40,755 nucleotides of DNA, taken from Pseudoxanthomonas suwonensis J47 (lineage in GTDB: Bacteria > Pseudomonadota > Gammaproteobacteria > Xanthomonadales > Xanthomonadaceae). The notes under the pieces are model-generated. The model saw only the letters and a program-made list of their open reading frames with translations. It made no database searches and was not told the origin of the DNA. The translations under genes and the position numbers were made by a program. This document shows, piece by piece, positions 22,863-30,252 of the stretch. How positions within the stretch are numbered: position 1 is the first letter of the stretch; each line of letters opens with the position of its first letter. The stretch lies in NCBI RefSeq assembly GCF_000513955.1, contig NZ_AZUZ01000006.1, forward strand, positions 225,914-266,668. Reading direction: 5' to 3'.

Positions 22863-24953
22863 TTACCAGATCACCACGCGCTCCTCGCGCACCATCGGAT
22901 CGCCGGCCTTGCAGCCGAACGCCTGCGCGAACGCCGGCATGTTCGACGGCGCGCCGTTGGCACGGAAGTTCGCCGGGGCGTGGGGATCGGTCTCCAGGCG
23001 CACACGCAGCTCGTTCTCGGTGAAGTTGCGGCGCCACACCGTGGCCCAGTTGGCAAAGAAGCGCTGGTCCTGGGTCATGCCATCGACCACCACGTCCGCG
23101 TCCGGATTGCGCGACAGCGCCATCCGCATCGCGTCGTAGGCCACGGTCAGGCCGCCGAGGTCGCCGATGTTCTCGCCCAGGGTCAGCCGGCCCTTCACGT
23201 GCCTGCCCGGCAGCGCCTCGTAGCCGTCGAACTGCGCCACCAGCCGGTCGGCGCGCTCCTCGAACAGCTTGCGGTCCTCCGGCGTCCACCACAGGTCGAA
23301 GTTGCCCTTTGCGTCGAACTGGCTGCCGGAGTCGTCGTAGCCGTGCATCATCTCGTGGCCGATGACCGCGCCGATGCCGCCGTAGTTGAGCGCCGGATCG
23401 GCCTTGGGATCGAAGAACGGCGGCTGCAGGATCGCCGCCGGGAACACGATCTCGTTCCTGGTCGAGTTGTAGTAGGCGTTGACCGTCTGCGGGGTCATGC
23501 CCCATTCGGTGCGGTCCACCGGCTTGCCGATCCTGTCGAGCATGTAGCGGTGGTTGAACGCGCGCGCCGCGCGGACGTTGGCCAGGTAGCCTTCGCCGCT
23601 GGTCTGCAGGCCGTCCCAGGAACGCCACTTGTCCGGGTAGCCGATCTTCGGGGTGAAGCTGGCCCACTTCTCCAGCGCGCGCTTCTTCGTCTCCTCGCCC
23701 ATCCAGTCCAGGTTCTCCAGGCGCACCTTCAGCGCGGCCGAGAGGTTCTGCACCAGCTGCTGCATCTGCGCCTTGGACTCCGGCGGGAACGCGGCCTGCA
23801 CGTACAGCTGGCCCAGCGCCTCGCCCATCGAGGCGTTGACCACGCCCAGCACGCGCTTCCAGCGCGGCAGCATCTCCTTCTGCCCGCGCAGCGCCTGGCT
23901 GTGGAAGGCGAAGTTCGCCTCCTCGAACGGCGTGGCCAGGTACGGCGCGGCGGCGTCGAGGGTGTGGAAACGCAGGTAGGCCTGCCAGGCCGCGACCGGG
24001 GTGTCGACCAGCATGCGGTCGAACTCGGCGAAGAACTCCGGCTGCGCCAGCGAGAACTTCGCCTTCGCCGGCACCTGCAGGGTGTCGAAGAACGCGTTCC
24101 AGTCGAAGTTCGGGGTGATCCGGTTGGCTTCGTCGGCGCTGACCGGGTTGTAGCGCTTTGCCGGATCGCGCAGCTCGATGCGCGACAGCGAGGCCCTGGC
24201 CAGGCGGGTCTCGAAGTCCAGCACCGCCCTGGCCTGCTTCGCCGCTTCGCCGCCATCGACGCCCGAAAGCGCCAGCAGCTTGCCGATGTACTCGAGGTAG
24301 GCCGCGCGGACCGGCGCCTTGTCCTCGTCGAAGTAGTAGCCCTTCTCCGGCAGGCCCAGCCCGCCCTGGCCGGCATAACCGATCACGGTGCCGGAATCCT
24401 TGTAGTCGGCGTTGGCGCCGAAGGAGAACACCGGACCCAGGCCGACGGCGTGGCGCTCGCGCAGCAGGCCGACGATCCCGGCGCTGTCCTTCAGCCCGGC
24501 GATCTCGTCCAGGGCCGGCTGCAGCGGCGCCAGGCCGACCGCGTCGATCGCCGCCTGGTCCATGCCGGTGCGCCACAGGTCGCCGAGCTTGGCCTCGATC
24601 GAACCGGCCGCCGGCTGCGTCGCGGCAACCTGCTCGACGATGGCGTGCTGGATCGCCAGCGAACGTTCGCCCAGCACCTCGAAGCTGCCCCAGCTGGTGC
24701 GGTCGCCCGGCACCGGGTTGGCCGCCAGCCACTTGCTGTTGACGTGGCCATTGAGGTCGGTGCACGCCGGGATCGAGGGATCCAGGTCGGCCACGTTGAA
24801 GGTGGTCACCGGCGCATCGATCCTGGACAGGTCGAAGCCGGCCGGCTTGCCGGCAGAGGCCGCGTCCGCGGGGGCGGACTGGCTGCAGCCCGCCAGCGCG
24901 GCGGCGACAGCCAGCGACAGGGCCAGGGGAACGAGGGTGGAACGCAGGGACAT
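22863..24953 (-). CDS. M13-family metallopeptidase, lipoprotein
   Basis: A 696-residue neprilysin/PepO-type zinc peptidase. A lipoprotein signal (SLAVAAALAGCSQS, lipobox LAGC) predicts anchoring in the envelope. The zinc ligands are His533 and His537 in VIGHEMMHGYDDSG and Glu594 in LGENIGDLGG, with the substrate-contacting NAYYNSTRNEIVFPAAILQ just before. The N-terminal M13 region DLNGHVNSKWLAANPVPGDR, visible as NGHVNSKWLAANPVPGDR, is also diagnostic. GGAG lies 6 nt before the ATG. Predicted to cut peptides in the periplasm or at the cell surface; the natural substrate is unknown. Confidence 0.95.
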   Translation of the reverse strand: MSLRSTLVPLALSLAVAAALAGCSQSAPADAASAGKPAGFDLSRIDAPVTTFNVADLDPSIPACTDLNGHVNSKWLAANPVPGDRTSWGSFEVLGERSLAIQHAIVEQVAATQPAAGSIEAKLGDLWRTGMDQAAIDAVGLAPLQPALDEIAGLKDSAGIVGLLRERHAVGLGPVFSFGANADYKDSGTVIGYAGQGGLGLPEKGYYFDEDKAPVRAAYLEYIGKLLALSGVDGGEAAKQARAVLDFETRLARASLSRIELRDPAKRYNPVSADEANRITPNFDWNAFFDTLQVPAKAKFSLAQPEFFAEFDRMLVDTPVAAWQAYLRFHTLDAAAPYLATPFEEANFAFHSQALRGQKEMLPRWKRVLGVVNASMGEALGQLYVQAAFPPESKAQMQQLVQNLSAALKVRLENLDWMGEETKKRALEKWASFTPKIGYPDKWRSWDGLQTSGEGYLANVRAARAFNHRYMLDRIGKPVDRTEWGMTPQTVNAYYNSTRNEIVFPAAILQPPFFDPKADPALNYGGIGAVIGHEMMHGYDDSGSQFDAKGNFDLWWTPEDRKLFEERADRLVAQFDGYEALPGRHVKGRLTLGENIGDLGGLTVAYDAMRMALSRNPDADVVVDGMTQDQRFFANWATVWRRNFTENELRVRLETDPHAPANFRANGAPSNMPAFAQAFGCKAGDPMVREERVVIW

Positions 24954-25308
24954 CGAGGACTCCGGAAGGGACGCGGCCGGCGGGTGTGGGGAAGGCCCCG
25001 CAGCCTAGGGGACGGCGCCGGTGCGGAGATAGGCCAGAAGTCATGGTCGCGCGGTGTGCGGGCACCCGCCGACGCTTTCCGGGACCCGGCTCCCCTCTGG
25101 CCTGGCCGCGTCGTCCGCCGCGTTGACCGGCAAGGCGGGCTTCCCGATCCAGCGCCGTTTTACGGCACACTCGCCGGCGGCGCCCCGGGGGAAAGGCACG
25201 GCGCCTGCCGCCGGTAGCTCACCACCGGCAGGACGGCTTCGCAGTGGCAGCACCGTCATGCCGGCCCGGCCCGAACCCGGTGCCCCGGCGATCACCGAGG
25301 GGAAAGGC
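24954..25308. other. 355-nt divergent intergenic region
   Basis: This region separates the M13 peptidase (minus) and S8 peptidase (plus) genes. No gene is supported. A GGGGAAAGGCACGGC at 25188-25202 repeats, with ACG for ATG, the ribosome-site/start region of the S8 gene at 25299-25313, 111 nt away and in the same frame. An imperfect hairpin around CCGGTAGCTCACCACCGG (25211-25228) is also present. No clear promoter was identified. Confidence 0.5.
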
Positions 25309-26514
25309 ATGGCCAGGACCGGAGCACTCGTGAAGCTGGTCGCCGCGACGCTGCTGGGCCTCGCTGCCCTCCCCGCGCCCGCGCAGGATGCCGAACCGGC
25401 ATCGGAGTTCTGGGCCGCGCGCGAGGCCACGGTCGAAGGGCTCGAATCCGCGCCGAGGGTGAGGCTAGGCATCTGGGACAGCGGCGTGGAGCCTGCGCTG
25501 TTCCCCGGCCAGGTGGCGCTTGGCGCCGACGGTGCGCCCATCGTCCGCGGCTACGATGCCTTCAAGCAGCGCCAGGACACCGCGCTGGCGGTGCTGCCGG
25601 CCGCCCTCCTCGAACGCCGGGCGGAGCTCAACGACATCCTGCGCGCCCTGGACGACCGCGACAGCGGCGTCGACAGCCCGCAGGCGCGGGCAATCGCCGA
25701 GCGGCTCAGGCAGCAGACGCCGGCCGAGGCCGCCGGGTTCGACGACGCGCTGGGCCGCTGGAGCGGCTATGTGCACGGCACCGGCATCGCCGACATCGCC
25801 CTGGCCGGCAACCCGCACGCCGAGATCGTGATCGCGCGGATGGAATGGTGGCATGGCTCGCCACCGGAGCCGTGCTGGAGCCGCGAGCTGGCCGCGCGCG
25901 AGGCGGCCTCCATCGCCGACCTGCTCGGCTTCCTGGTCGACAACGGCGCGCGCGTGGTGAACATGTCCTGGGGTCGCGCCGAGCGCGCCTACCTGTCCAA
26001 CCTCGAGGCCTGCGCGCCGGACATGCCCGAAGAGGAACGCCTTGCGCTGGCCCGGTACACGGTGGAAACGATTCGCGCCGCGCTCATCGAGGGCATGAAG
26101 GCGGCACCGCGCGTGCTTTTCGTCGGCGCAGCCGGCAATGCCGGCAGTGACATGAAGACCGCCAACCCGGCGACGCTGTTCGCGCTGCCCAACTTCCTCC
26201 TGGTCGGTGCGGTCGACCGCCACGGCAGGGCCACCGAATGGACCAACACCGGACCGGAGGTGACGCTGTACGCCAACGGCGACCGCGTGCCGGCACGCCT
26301 GCCCGATGGTGGGCCTTCGTACCCGTCGGGCACCTCGATGGCCGTGCCGCTGGTGGTCAACGCGGCGGCGAAGGTGCTGGCGGTGCAGCCGCAACTGGAC
26401 GGCGCCGGACTGCGGACCCTGCTCGAACGGACCGCGACCCGCAACGGGACCGGCCAGCCGCTGCTGCACCCGCAAGGCGCGGTGGAGGCGGCCAGGCAGA
26501 TACCGGCAAACTGA
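25309..26514 (+). CDS. Secreted S8-family (subtilisin-like) serine protease
   Basis: A 401-residue protease with a signal peptide (MARTGALVKLVAATLLGLAA, then ALPAPAQ). The catalytic triad is visible: Asp57 in RLGIWDSGVEP, His156 in GYVHGTGIADIALAGN and Ser343 in YPSGTSMAVPLVVNAAA; the oxyanion Asn is in VGAAGNAGSD. The Asp-to-His interval is about 100 residues, much longer than in subtilisin, and holds a charged, helix-like insert (about 75-150). The start at ATG 25309 is supported by AGGGGAAAGG just upstream and by the signal peptide. A small membrane protein follows 21 nt later, probably in the same transcript. Substrate is unknown. Confidence 0.88.
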   Translation: MARTGALVKLVAATLLGLAALPAPAQDAEPASEFWAAREATVEGLESAPRVRLGIWDSGVEPALFPGQVALGADGAPIVRGYDAFKQRQDTALAVLPAALLERRAELNDILRALDDRDSGVDSPQARAIAERLRQQTPAEAAGFDDALGRWSGYVHGTGIADIALAGNPHAEIVIARMEWWHGSPPEPCWSRELAAREAASIADLLGFLVDNGARVVNMSWGRAERAYLSNLEACAPDMPEEERLALARYTVETIRAALIEGMKAAPRVLFVGAAGNAGSDMKTANPATLFALPNFLLVGAVDRHGRATEWTNTGPEVTLYANGDRVPARLPDGGPSYPSGTSMAVPLVVNAAAKVLAVQPQLDGAGLRTLLERTATRNGTGQPLLHPQGAVEAARQIPAN

Positions 26515-26535
26515 GCGCACGACAGGCACGCACGC

Positions 26536-26940
26536 ATGCATACCCTGCGCTGGCTCCTCCTGCTCCCCGCCATCATCTGCGCCTGGTACCTGGTGCTGCT
26601 CCTGGGCGTGGGCGCCTACGCCTTCGTGAACGCGCAGCTGTGCCCACCGGACGAGCTCGTCTCGGGCCTGTGCGGCAACGCCACGATCCGCACGCTGCTG
26701 GGGTGGCTGCAGCGCGTGGCGGTCGCGGCATCCGCGCTGGCAGTGCTGGCCACGGCGGTCGCGATCGCCCCGGCCTGCAAGCAGGCCACGCTGTGGGTGA
26801 CCCTGATGGTAGGGCTGGGTATCGCCACCGCACTGGCGTTCGTCACCGGGGAATGGGCGCTGTTCGCGGCAGCGGCGCTGGGCGGCGTCGCCGGGGCGGC
26901 GCTGATCGCCGCTAAACTTCGCCGCAGAGCAGACGCCTGA
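26536..26940 (+). CDS. Small integral membrane protein, function unknown
   Basis: A 134-residue protein with four hydrophobic segments: WLLLLPAIICAWYLVLLLG, VAVAASALAVLATAVAIA, LWVTLMVGLGIATALAFV and ALFAAAALGGVAGAALIA, ending in a basic tail KLRRRADA. A loop between the first two segments holds two cysteines (QLCPPDELVSGLCGN). I do not recognise a family. It lies 21 nt after the S8 protease gene and 9 nt before the broken GNAT gene, so it may be a partner of the protease or part of its operon. Confidence 0.72.
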   Translation: MHTLRWLLLLPAIICAWYLVLLLGVGAYAFVNAQLCPPDELVSGLCGNATIRTLLGWLQRVAVAASALAVLATAVAIAPACKQATLWVTLMVGLGIATALAFVTGEWALFAAAALGGVAGAALIAAKLRRRADA

Positions 26941-26949
26941 AGACCCCAC

Positions 26950-27413
26950 ATGAGCCTCGAGATCCGCCAGGACGATCTTTCCTCGACCGAGGTGCAGGCG
27001 CTGGTCGCCGAACACCTGCCGGCATGCACGGCAACTCGCCGCCCGGCCACGTGCATGCGCTGGCGATCGACAGCCTGCGTGCGCCCGGCCTCACCTTCTG
27101 GACGGCGTGGGCCGAGGGCGCGCTGTGCGGCTGCGGCGCGCTGAAGGAACTGGACGCGCGCAGCGGCGAGATCAAGTCGATGCGCACGCGCGCGGCCTTC
27201 CTGCGCCGCGGCGTCGGCCAGGCGCTGCTGGACCGGATCGTGGCCACCGCCCGCGAACGCGGCTACGCACGCCTGCTGCTGGAGACCGGCACCGGGCCGG
27301 CCTTCGAGCCGGCGCACGCGCTGTACCTGCGCAACGGCTTCGCCTGGTGCGGTCCGTTCGGCGACTACGCAGCCACCGACTTCAACGTGTTCATGGTGCG
27401 GGAACTGGACTGA
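26950..27413 (+). pseudogene. GNAT-family N-acetyltransferase with a frameshift
   Basis: The N-terminus MSLEIRQDDLSSTEVQALVAEHL is followed, after a missing base near 27016-27018 (CTGCCGGCATG where CTGGCCGGCATG would keep frame), by the remainder in another frame: MHGNSPPGHVHALAIDSLRA, the CoA-binding SMRTRAAFLRRGVGQALLDR, and the C-terminal LYLRNGFAWCGPFGDY. The repaired protein would be about 154 residues. Translation could restart at the in-frame ATG (27024) to give a 129-residue product lacking the first beta strand. The lesion is a single base and may be a sequencing error. It starts 9 nt after the small membrane protein gene. Confidence 0.8.
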
Positions 27414-27430
27414 GTGTTGCGCCAGCGCGG

Positions 27431-27458
27431 TTGGCGGCTGCGCCGGCCGGCGTATCCT
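27431..27458 (+). promoter_or_regulatory. Promoter of the tautomerase-like gene
   Basis: TTGGCG (27431-27436), a 16-nt spacer and TATCCT (27453-27458), about 30 nt before the ATG at 27489. This is one of the few promoters in the window with both boxes. Confidence 0.5.
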
Positions 27459-27488
27459 GCCTGCCTGGCCGCGAACAGGAGAGCCCCG

Positions 27489-27869
27489 ATGCCCCTCGTC
27501 ACCGTCACCGTCCGCAAGCCGAAGACCGCGGCGTTCAAGGCCGGCGTGCTCGATGCCGTGCACGCCGCGCTGGTCGAGTCCGGCGTGCCGGCCACCGACC
27601 GCTTCCAGCGCGTGCTGGAACTGGACGCCGACGACTTCCGCTACGACCCCGGCTATCCCGATGCGGCCATGCCCCGCGGCGACGACTTCGTGCTGATCGA
27701 GATCCTGTGGTCGGTCGGCCGCAGCGTGAAGGTGAAGAAGCCGCTGCTGGCCGGACTGATGCAGCGGCTGTCCGCGCTCGGACTGGATCCGGAGCACGTG
27801 ATGGTGTGCTTCAAGGAAACCGGCTGGGAGAACTGGTCCTTCGCCGGCGGGCGGTTGATCCACACCTGA
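27489..27869 (+). CDS. Tautomerase-family protein
   Basis: A 126-residue protein starting MPLVTVTVRKPK. Pro2 would be the catalytic N-terminal proline of the 4-oxalocrotonate tautomerase superfamily after Met removal. GDDFVLIEILWSVGRSVKVKK and the C-terminal VMVCFKETGWENWSFAGG (each within family norms) match the tautomerase_3/YP_-type group in which the second motif is a long C-terminal strand. The natural substrate is unknown. AGGAG lies 7-8 nt before the ATG. It converges with the DUF3325 gene, 15 nt apart. Confidence 0.82.
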   Translation: MPLVTVTVRKPKTAAFKAGVLDAVHAALVESGVPATDRFQRVLELDADDFRYDPGYPDAAMPRGDDFVLIEILWSVGRSVKVKKPLLAGLMQRLSALGLDPEHVMVCFKETGWENWSFAGGRLIHT

Positions 27870-27884
27870 CGCGCGGCCCCGCGA

Positions 27885-28220
27885 TCAGGCGGCGCGGCGT
27901 ACCCACGGCGCCAGCGCGCGCAGCCAGCGTGCGCGCCAGGCCAGCAGCAGCGCCACCGCCAGCGCGCCCACCGCCAGCGCCATCACCCACACCAGCACCG
28001 CCATCGTCGGATGGTCGGCGAGCAGGCACAGCCACAGACCAGCGGCCAGCGCGAGCGCGCCCAGCACGCGCAGGCCTTTCGCCATGGCAGGCGCCAGCCC
28101 CCTGCCCCAGACCTGCCGCGCGTGCACATCCATCGCCAGCGCCAGCCAGGCCATGCCGGCGGCGCAGGCCAGCATCGCGCCCAGCAGCAGCCAGCCGTGT
28201 GCGATCTGCGGCTCAGGCAT
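27885..28220 (-). CDS. DUF3325-type small membrane protein of iron-uptake operon
   Basis: A 111-residue protein with three or four hydrophobic segments (LLLGAMLACAAGMAWLALAM, GLRVLGALALAAGLWLCLL, VLVWVMALAVGALAVALLLA). It fits the DUF3325 family, found almost always beside PepSY-domain iron-uptake proteins. Its ATG overlaps the end of the PepSY gene by 8 nt. It is the last gene of the receptor-DUF3649-PepSY-DUF3325 operon. Role unknown; association with ferrisiderophore handling is from context. Confidence 0.78.
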   Translation of the reverse strand: MPEPQIAHGWLLLGAMLACAAGMAWLALAMDVHARQVWGRGLAPAMAKGLRVLGALALAAGLWLCLLADHPTMAVLVWVMALAVGALAVALLLAWRARWLRALAPWVRRAA

Positions 28221-29904
28221 GGGCAGCCTCGCCGTGGGCGCCGATGCGTGCCGCGGCTTCTGCCCCGCGACCGAGGCGATGCCCGGCTGCCGCGGCGATC
28301 GCCGCCACCGCCAGCAACGCCAGGTCCAGGCCGGCCACCGGCCAGTAGCCGGCGGCGAGCGTGCGCAGCAGGTGGTCGCCGGTGGTGATCCAGTTCAGCA
28401 CCGCCGCCGCCACCGCCAGCACCGCGATCGCCCGGCACTGCTCGCGCCAGGCCGGATTGGGCAGGCCGCGTGCGACCGGCGCGCTGCGCCAGCCGGCATG
28501 CACCAGGGCCAGCGCCCAGGTACCCCAGAACGCGTAGCGCTCCCAGTCGCCGCGACCCGGCAGCGCCTCGGGCAGCAGCCGGTTGGCGACGAGGATGCCC
28601 AGCGCCGCCAGGACCATGCCGGTGACCGTGGTCACCGCCAGCGCGTCGACGATGCGCACGCCCTGGCTGCCCACGCGCGCGTGCTGGCGCTTGCGCTTCT
28701 CGACGAAGAAGACGAAGCCGGTGGCGATGCACACCGCGCCCATCAGCCCCCCGAACACGTACAGCCAGCGCAGCAGCCAGTGGCGGAAATGCTGCAGGTG
28801 CAGGCCGGTAAGGAACTCGGCCACCCGCGCCACCGGGGTGGCCGGCGGATCCTCGCGCAGCAGCGCGCCGGTGTCGGCCTTGAAGTGGATGCCCTGCCCG
28901 ACCAGCGCGATCCGGTCGGTGCCGGCACGGTACACGCTGACGTAACCATTGGCGTCGCCGACGTGCTGCAGCACCAGGAAGCCGACGTCGCCGGCCATGC
29001 CGCGCGCCTCCCAGCGCCGTTGCGCTTCGGCGACCATCGCATCGACGTTCGCCAGTCCCGCCGGCACGCCCGAGCGGCCGTGCGGCAGGCCCAGCGCGGC
29101 CGCCTCGTGCTGCTCGTGCAGTTCGTGGAGCTCGTGCAGCTGGGTATGGCCGAGGGGGAAGTAGTACGTGGCCGAGAAGATCACCAGTCCGGTGAAGGCG
29201 AAGAAGAAGTGGAACGGCAGCGCCACCACGCCGGTGAGGTTGTGCAGGTCCAGCGCGCTGCGCAGCCGCGCCTCGCCGGGGCGGAAGGTGAACAGCTCGC
29301 GGAACAGCTTGCGGTGCATGACCACGCCGCTGACCAGCGCCGCCAGCATCACCAGCGCGGAGAAGCCGACGATCCAGATGCCCAGGTTCTTCCAGTCCAG
29401 GGTCAGGCCGTAGTGCAGCGGGAAGAAGAAGCCGCTGCCGATCTTCAGGCGGTCGTCCGGCAGCGGCGTGCCGTCGCGCGGGTCGATCGTGCCCACCGCG
29501 TACAGCTGCTCGTCCGCGTTCTTCGCCCCCGGCACCTCCCAGCCGGCGTAGATCGCCAGCACCGGATCGCGGTGGGTGGTGTAGGCGCTCCAGTAGGCGA
29601 TGCGGTCGAAGCGTTCCGGCATCGGCCCGTCCACCCGCGGGCGCATCGCCTCCACCATTTCCGGCGGCGGCTGCAGGCGCTCGAACGCCGGCCGCAGCAC
29701 CTTCTCGAACGACGGCATCGGCTGCGGCTCGAAGCGCGTGGCCGGGATCGCCCAGCGGTCGATCTCGCGGTCGAACACCGACAGCGCGCCGAAGAAGAAC
29801 GCCGCCATCAGCACGAAGCCCAGCACCAGGCCGAACCAGGTATGCAGCCAGGCCATGGCCTGGCGGAAGCTGTGGAACATCGCGTCGGCTCCGGTACGGC
29901 CCAT
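28213..29904 (-). CDS. PepSY-associated TM protein (probable ferrisiderophore reductase)
   Basis: A 563-residue inner-membrane protein with about four TM helices: LHTWFGLVLGFVLMAAFFFG (with the haem-ligand-like His-Trp-Phe), a PepSY periplasmic domain, then GIWIVGFSALVMLAALVSGV followed by HRKLFRELFTFRPGEARLRS, LHNLTGVVALPFHFFFAFTG and VFGGLMGAVCIATGFVFFVE. It resembles PiuB/FpvG/FoxB-type proteins that reduce ferric siderophores in the periplasm. The start at 29904 lies 5 nt after the DUF3649 stop; an alternative ATG at 29880 (MFHSFRQ) is possible. Further N-terminal extensions are shadows of the preceding gene. Confidence 0.87.
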   Translation of the reverse strand: MGRTGADAMFHSFRQAMAWLHTWFGLVLGFVLMAAFFFGALSVFDREIDRWAIPATRFEPQPMPSFEKVLRPAFERLQPPPEMVEAMRPRVDGPMPERFDRIAYWSAYTTHRDPVLAIYAGWEVPGAKNADEQLYAVGTIDPRDGTPLPDDRLKIGSGFFFPLHYGLTLDWKNLGIWIVGFSALVMLAALVSGVVMHRKLFRELFTFRPGEARLRSALDLHNLTGVVALPFHFFFAFTGLVIFSATYYFPLGHTQLHELHELHEQHEAAALGLPHGRSGVPAGLANVDAMVAEAQRRWEARGMAGDVGFLVLQHVGDANGYVSVYRAGTDRIALVGQGIHFKADTGALLREDPPATPVARVAEFLTGLHLQHFRHWLLRWLYVFGGLMGAVCIATGFVFFVEKRKRQHARVGSQGVRIVDALAVTTVTGMVLAALGILVANRLLPEALPGRGDWERYAFWGTWALALVHAGWRSAPVARGLPNPAWREQCRAIAVLAVAAAVLNWITTGDHLLRTLAAGYWPVAGLDLALLAVAAIAAAAGHRLGRGAEAAARIGAHGEAAHA

Positions 29905-29909
29905 GGCGG

Positions 29910-30221
29910 TCACGCGATGCTGGCCTGGAGCAGCGAGCCGGCCGCCGCCAGCAGCGCGCCGCCGCCCAGCAGTACGCCCCACAGCAGCAGCGCCCCGCGG
30001 CGGCTGGCGACGGTGCCGAGGAACACGGCCAGGAACAGCAGCAGGCCCAGCGCGCTGGCGAGGAACTCGGCGTCGTGGAAATCCATCCCCAGCTTCACCG
30101 CCAGCGCGGTGCACGCCGCGATGAAGCCCCAGGTGAAGGCGTAGCCGCCGAGTACGGCGGCGCCTGTCCGCGCGGCGATGCGCATGCGGGGATGGCTGGC
30201 GGGAACGGGCGTGGCGGACAT
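29910..30221 (-). CDS. DUF3649-type small membrane protein
   Basis: A 103-residue protein with three hydrophobic segments (AAVLGGYAFTWGFIAACTA, FLASALGLLLFLAVFLG, GALLLWGVLLGGGALLAAA). It fits the DUF3649 family, encoded between TonB-dependent siderophore receptors and PepSY proteins in proteobacterial iron operons. It starts 31 nt after the receptor stop and ends 5 nt before the PepSY gene. Function in iron reduction/uptake is inferred from this conserved context. Confidence 0.8.
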   Translation of the reverse strand: MSATPVPASHPRMRIAARTGAAVLGGYAFTWGFIAACTALAVKLGMDFHDAEFLASALGLLLFLAVFLGTVASRRGALLLWGVLLGGGALLAAAGSLLQASIA

Positions 30222-30252
30222 GGCTGCGTGGTTCCGTGGGGAGCGTAGTCGA

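Noticed and set aside
22199-23023. A 274-residue intact MFS-like or chimeric protein
   Set aside because: After residue 93 the frame becomes arginine-rich nonsense antisense to the M13 peptidase, and the real SDR sequence is in another frame.
29905-30114. N-terminal extension of the PepSY gene over the DUF3649 gene
   Set aside because: Arginine-rich, no membrane segment, and overlaps a recognisable small gene; the first PepSY helix starts shortly after 29904.
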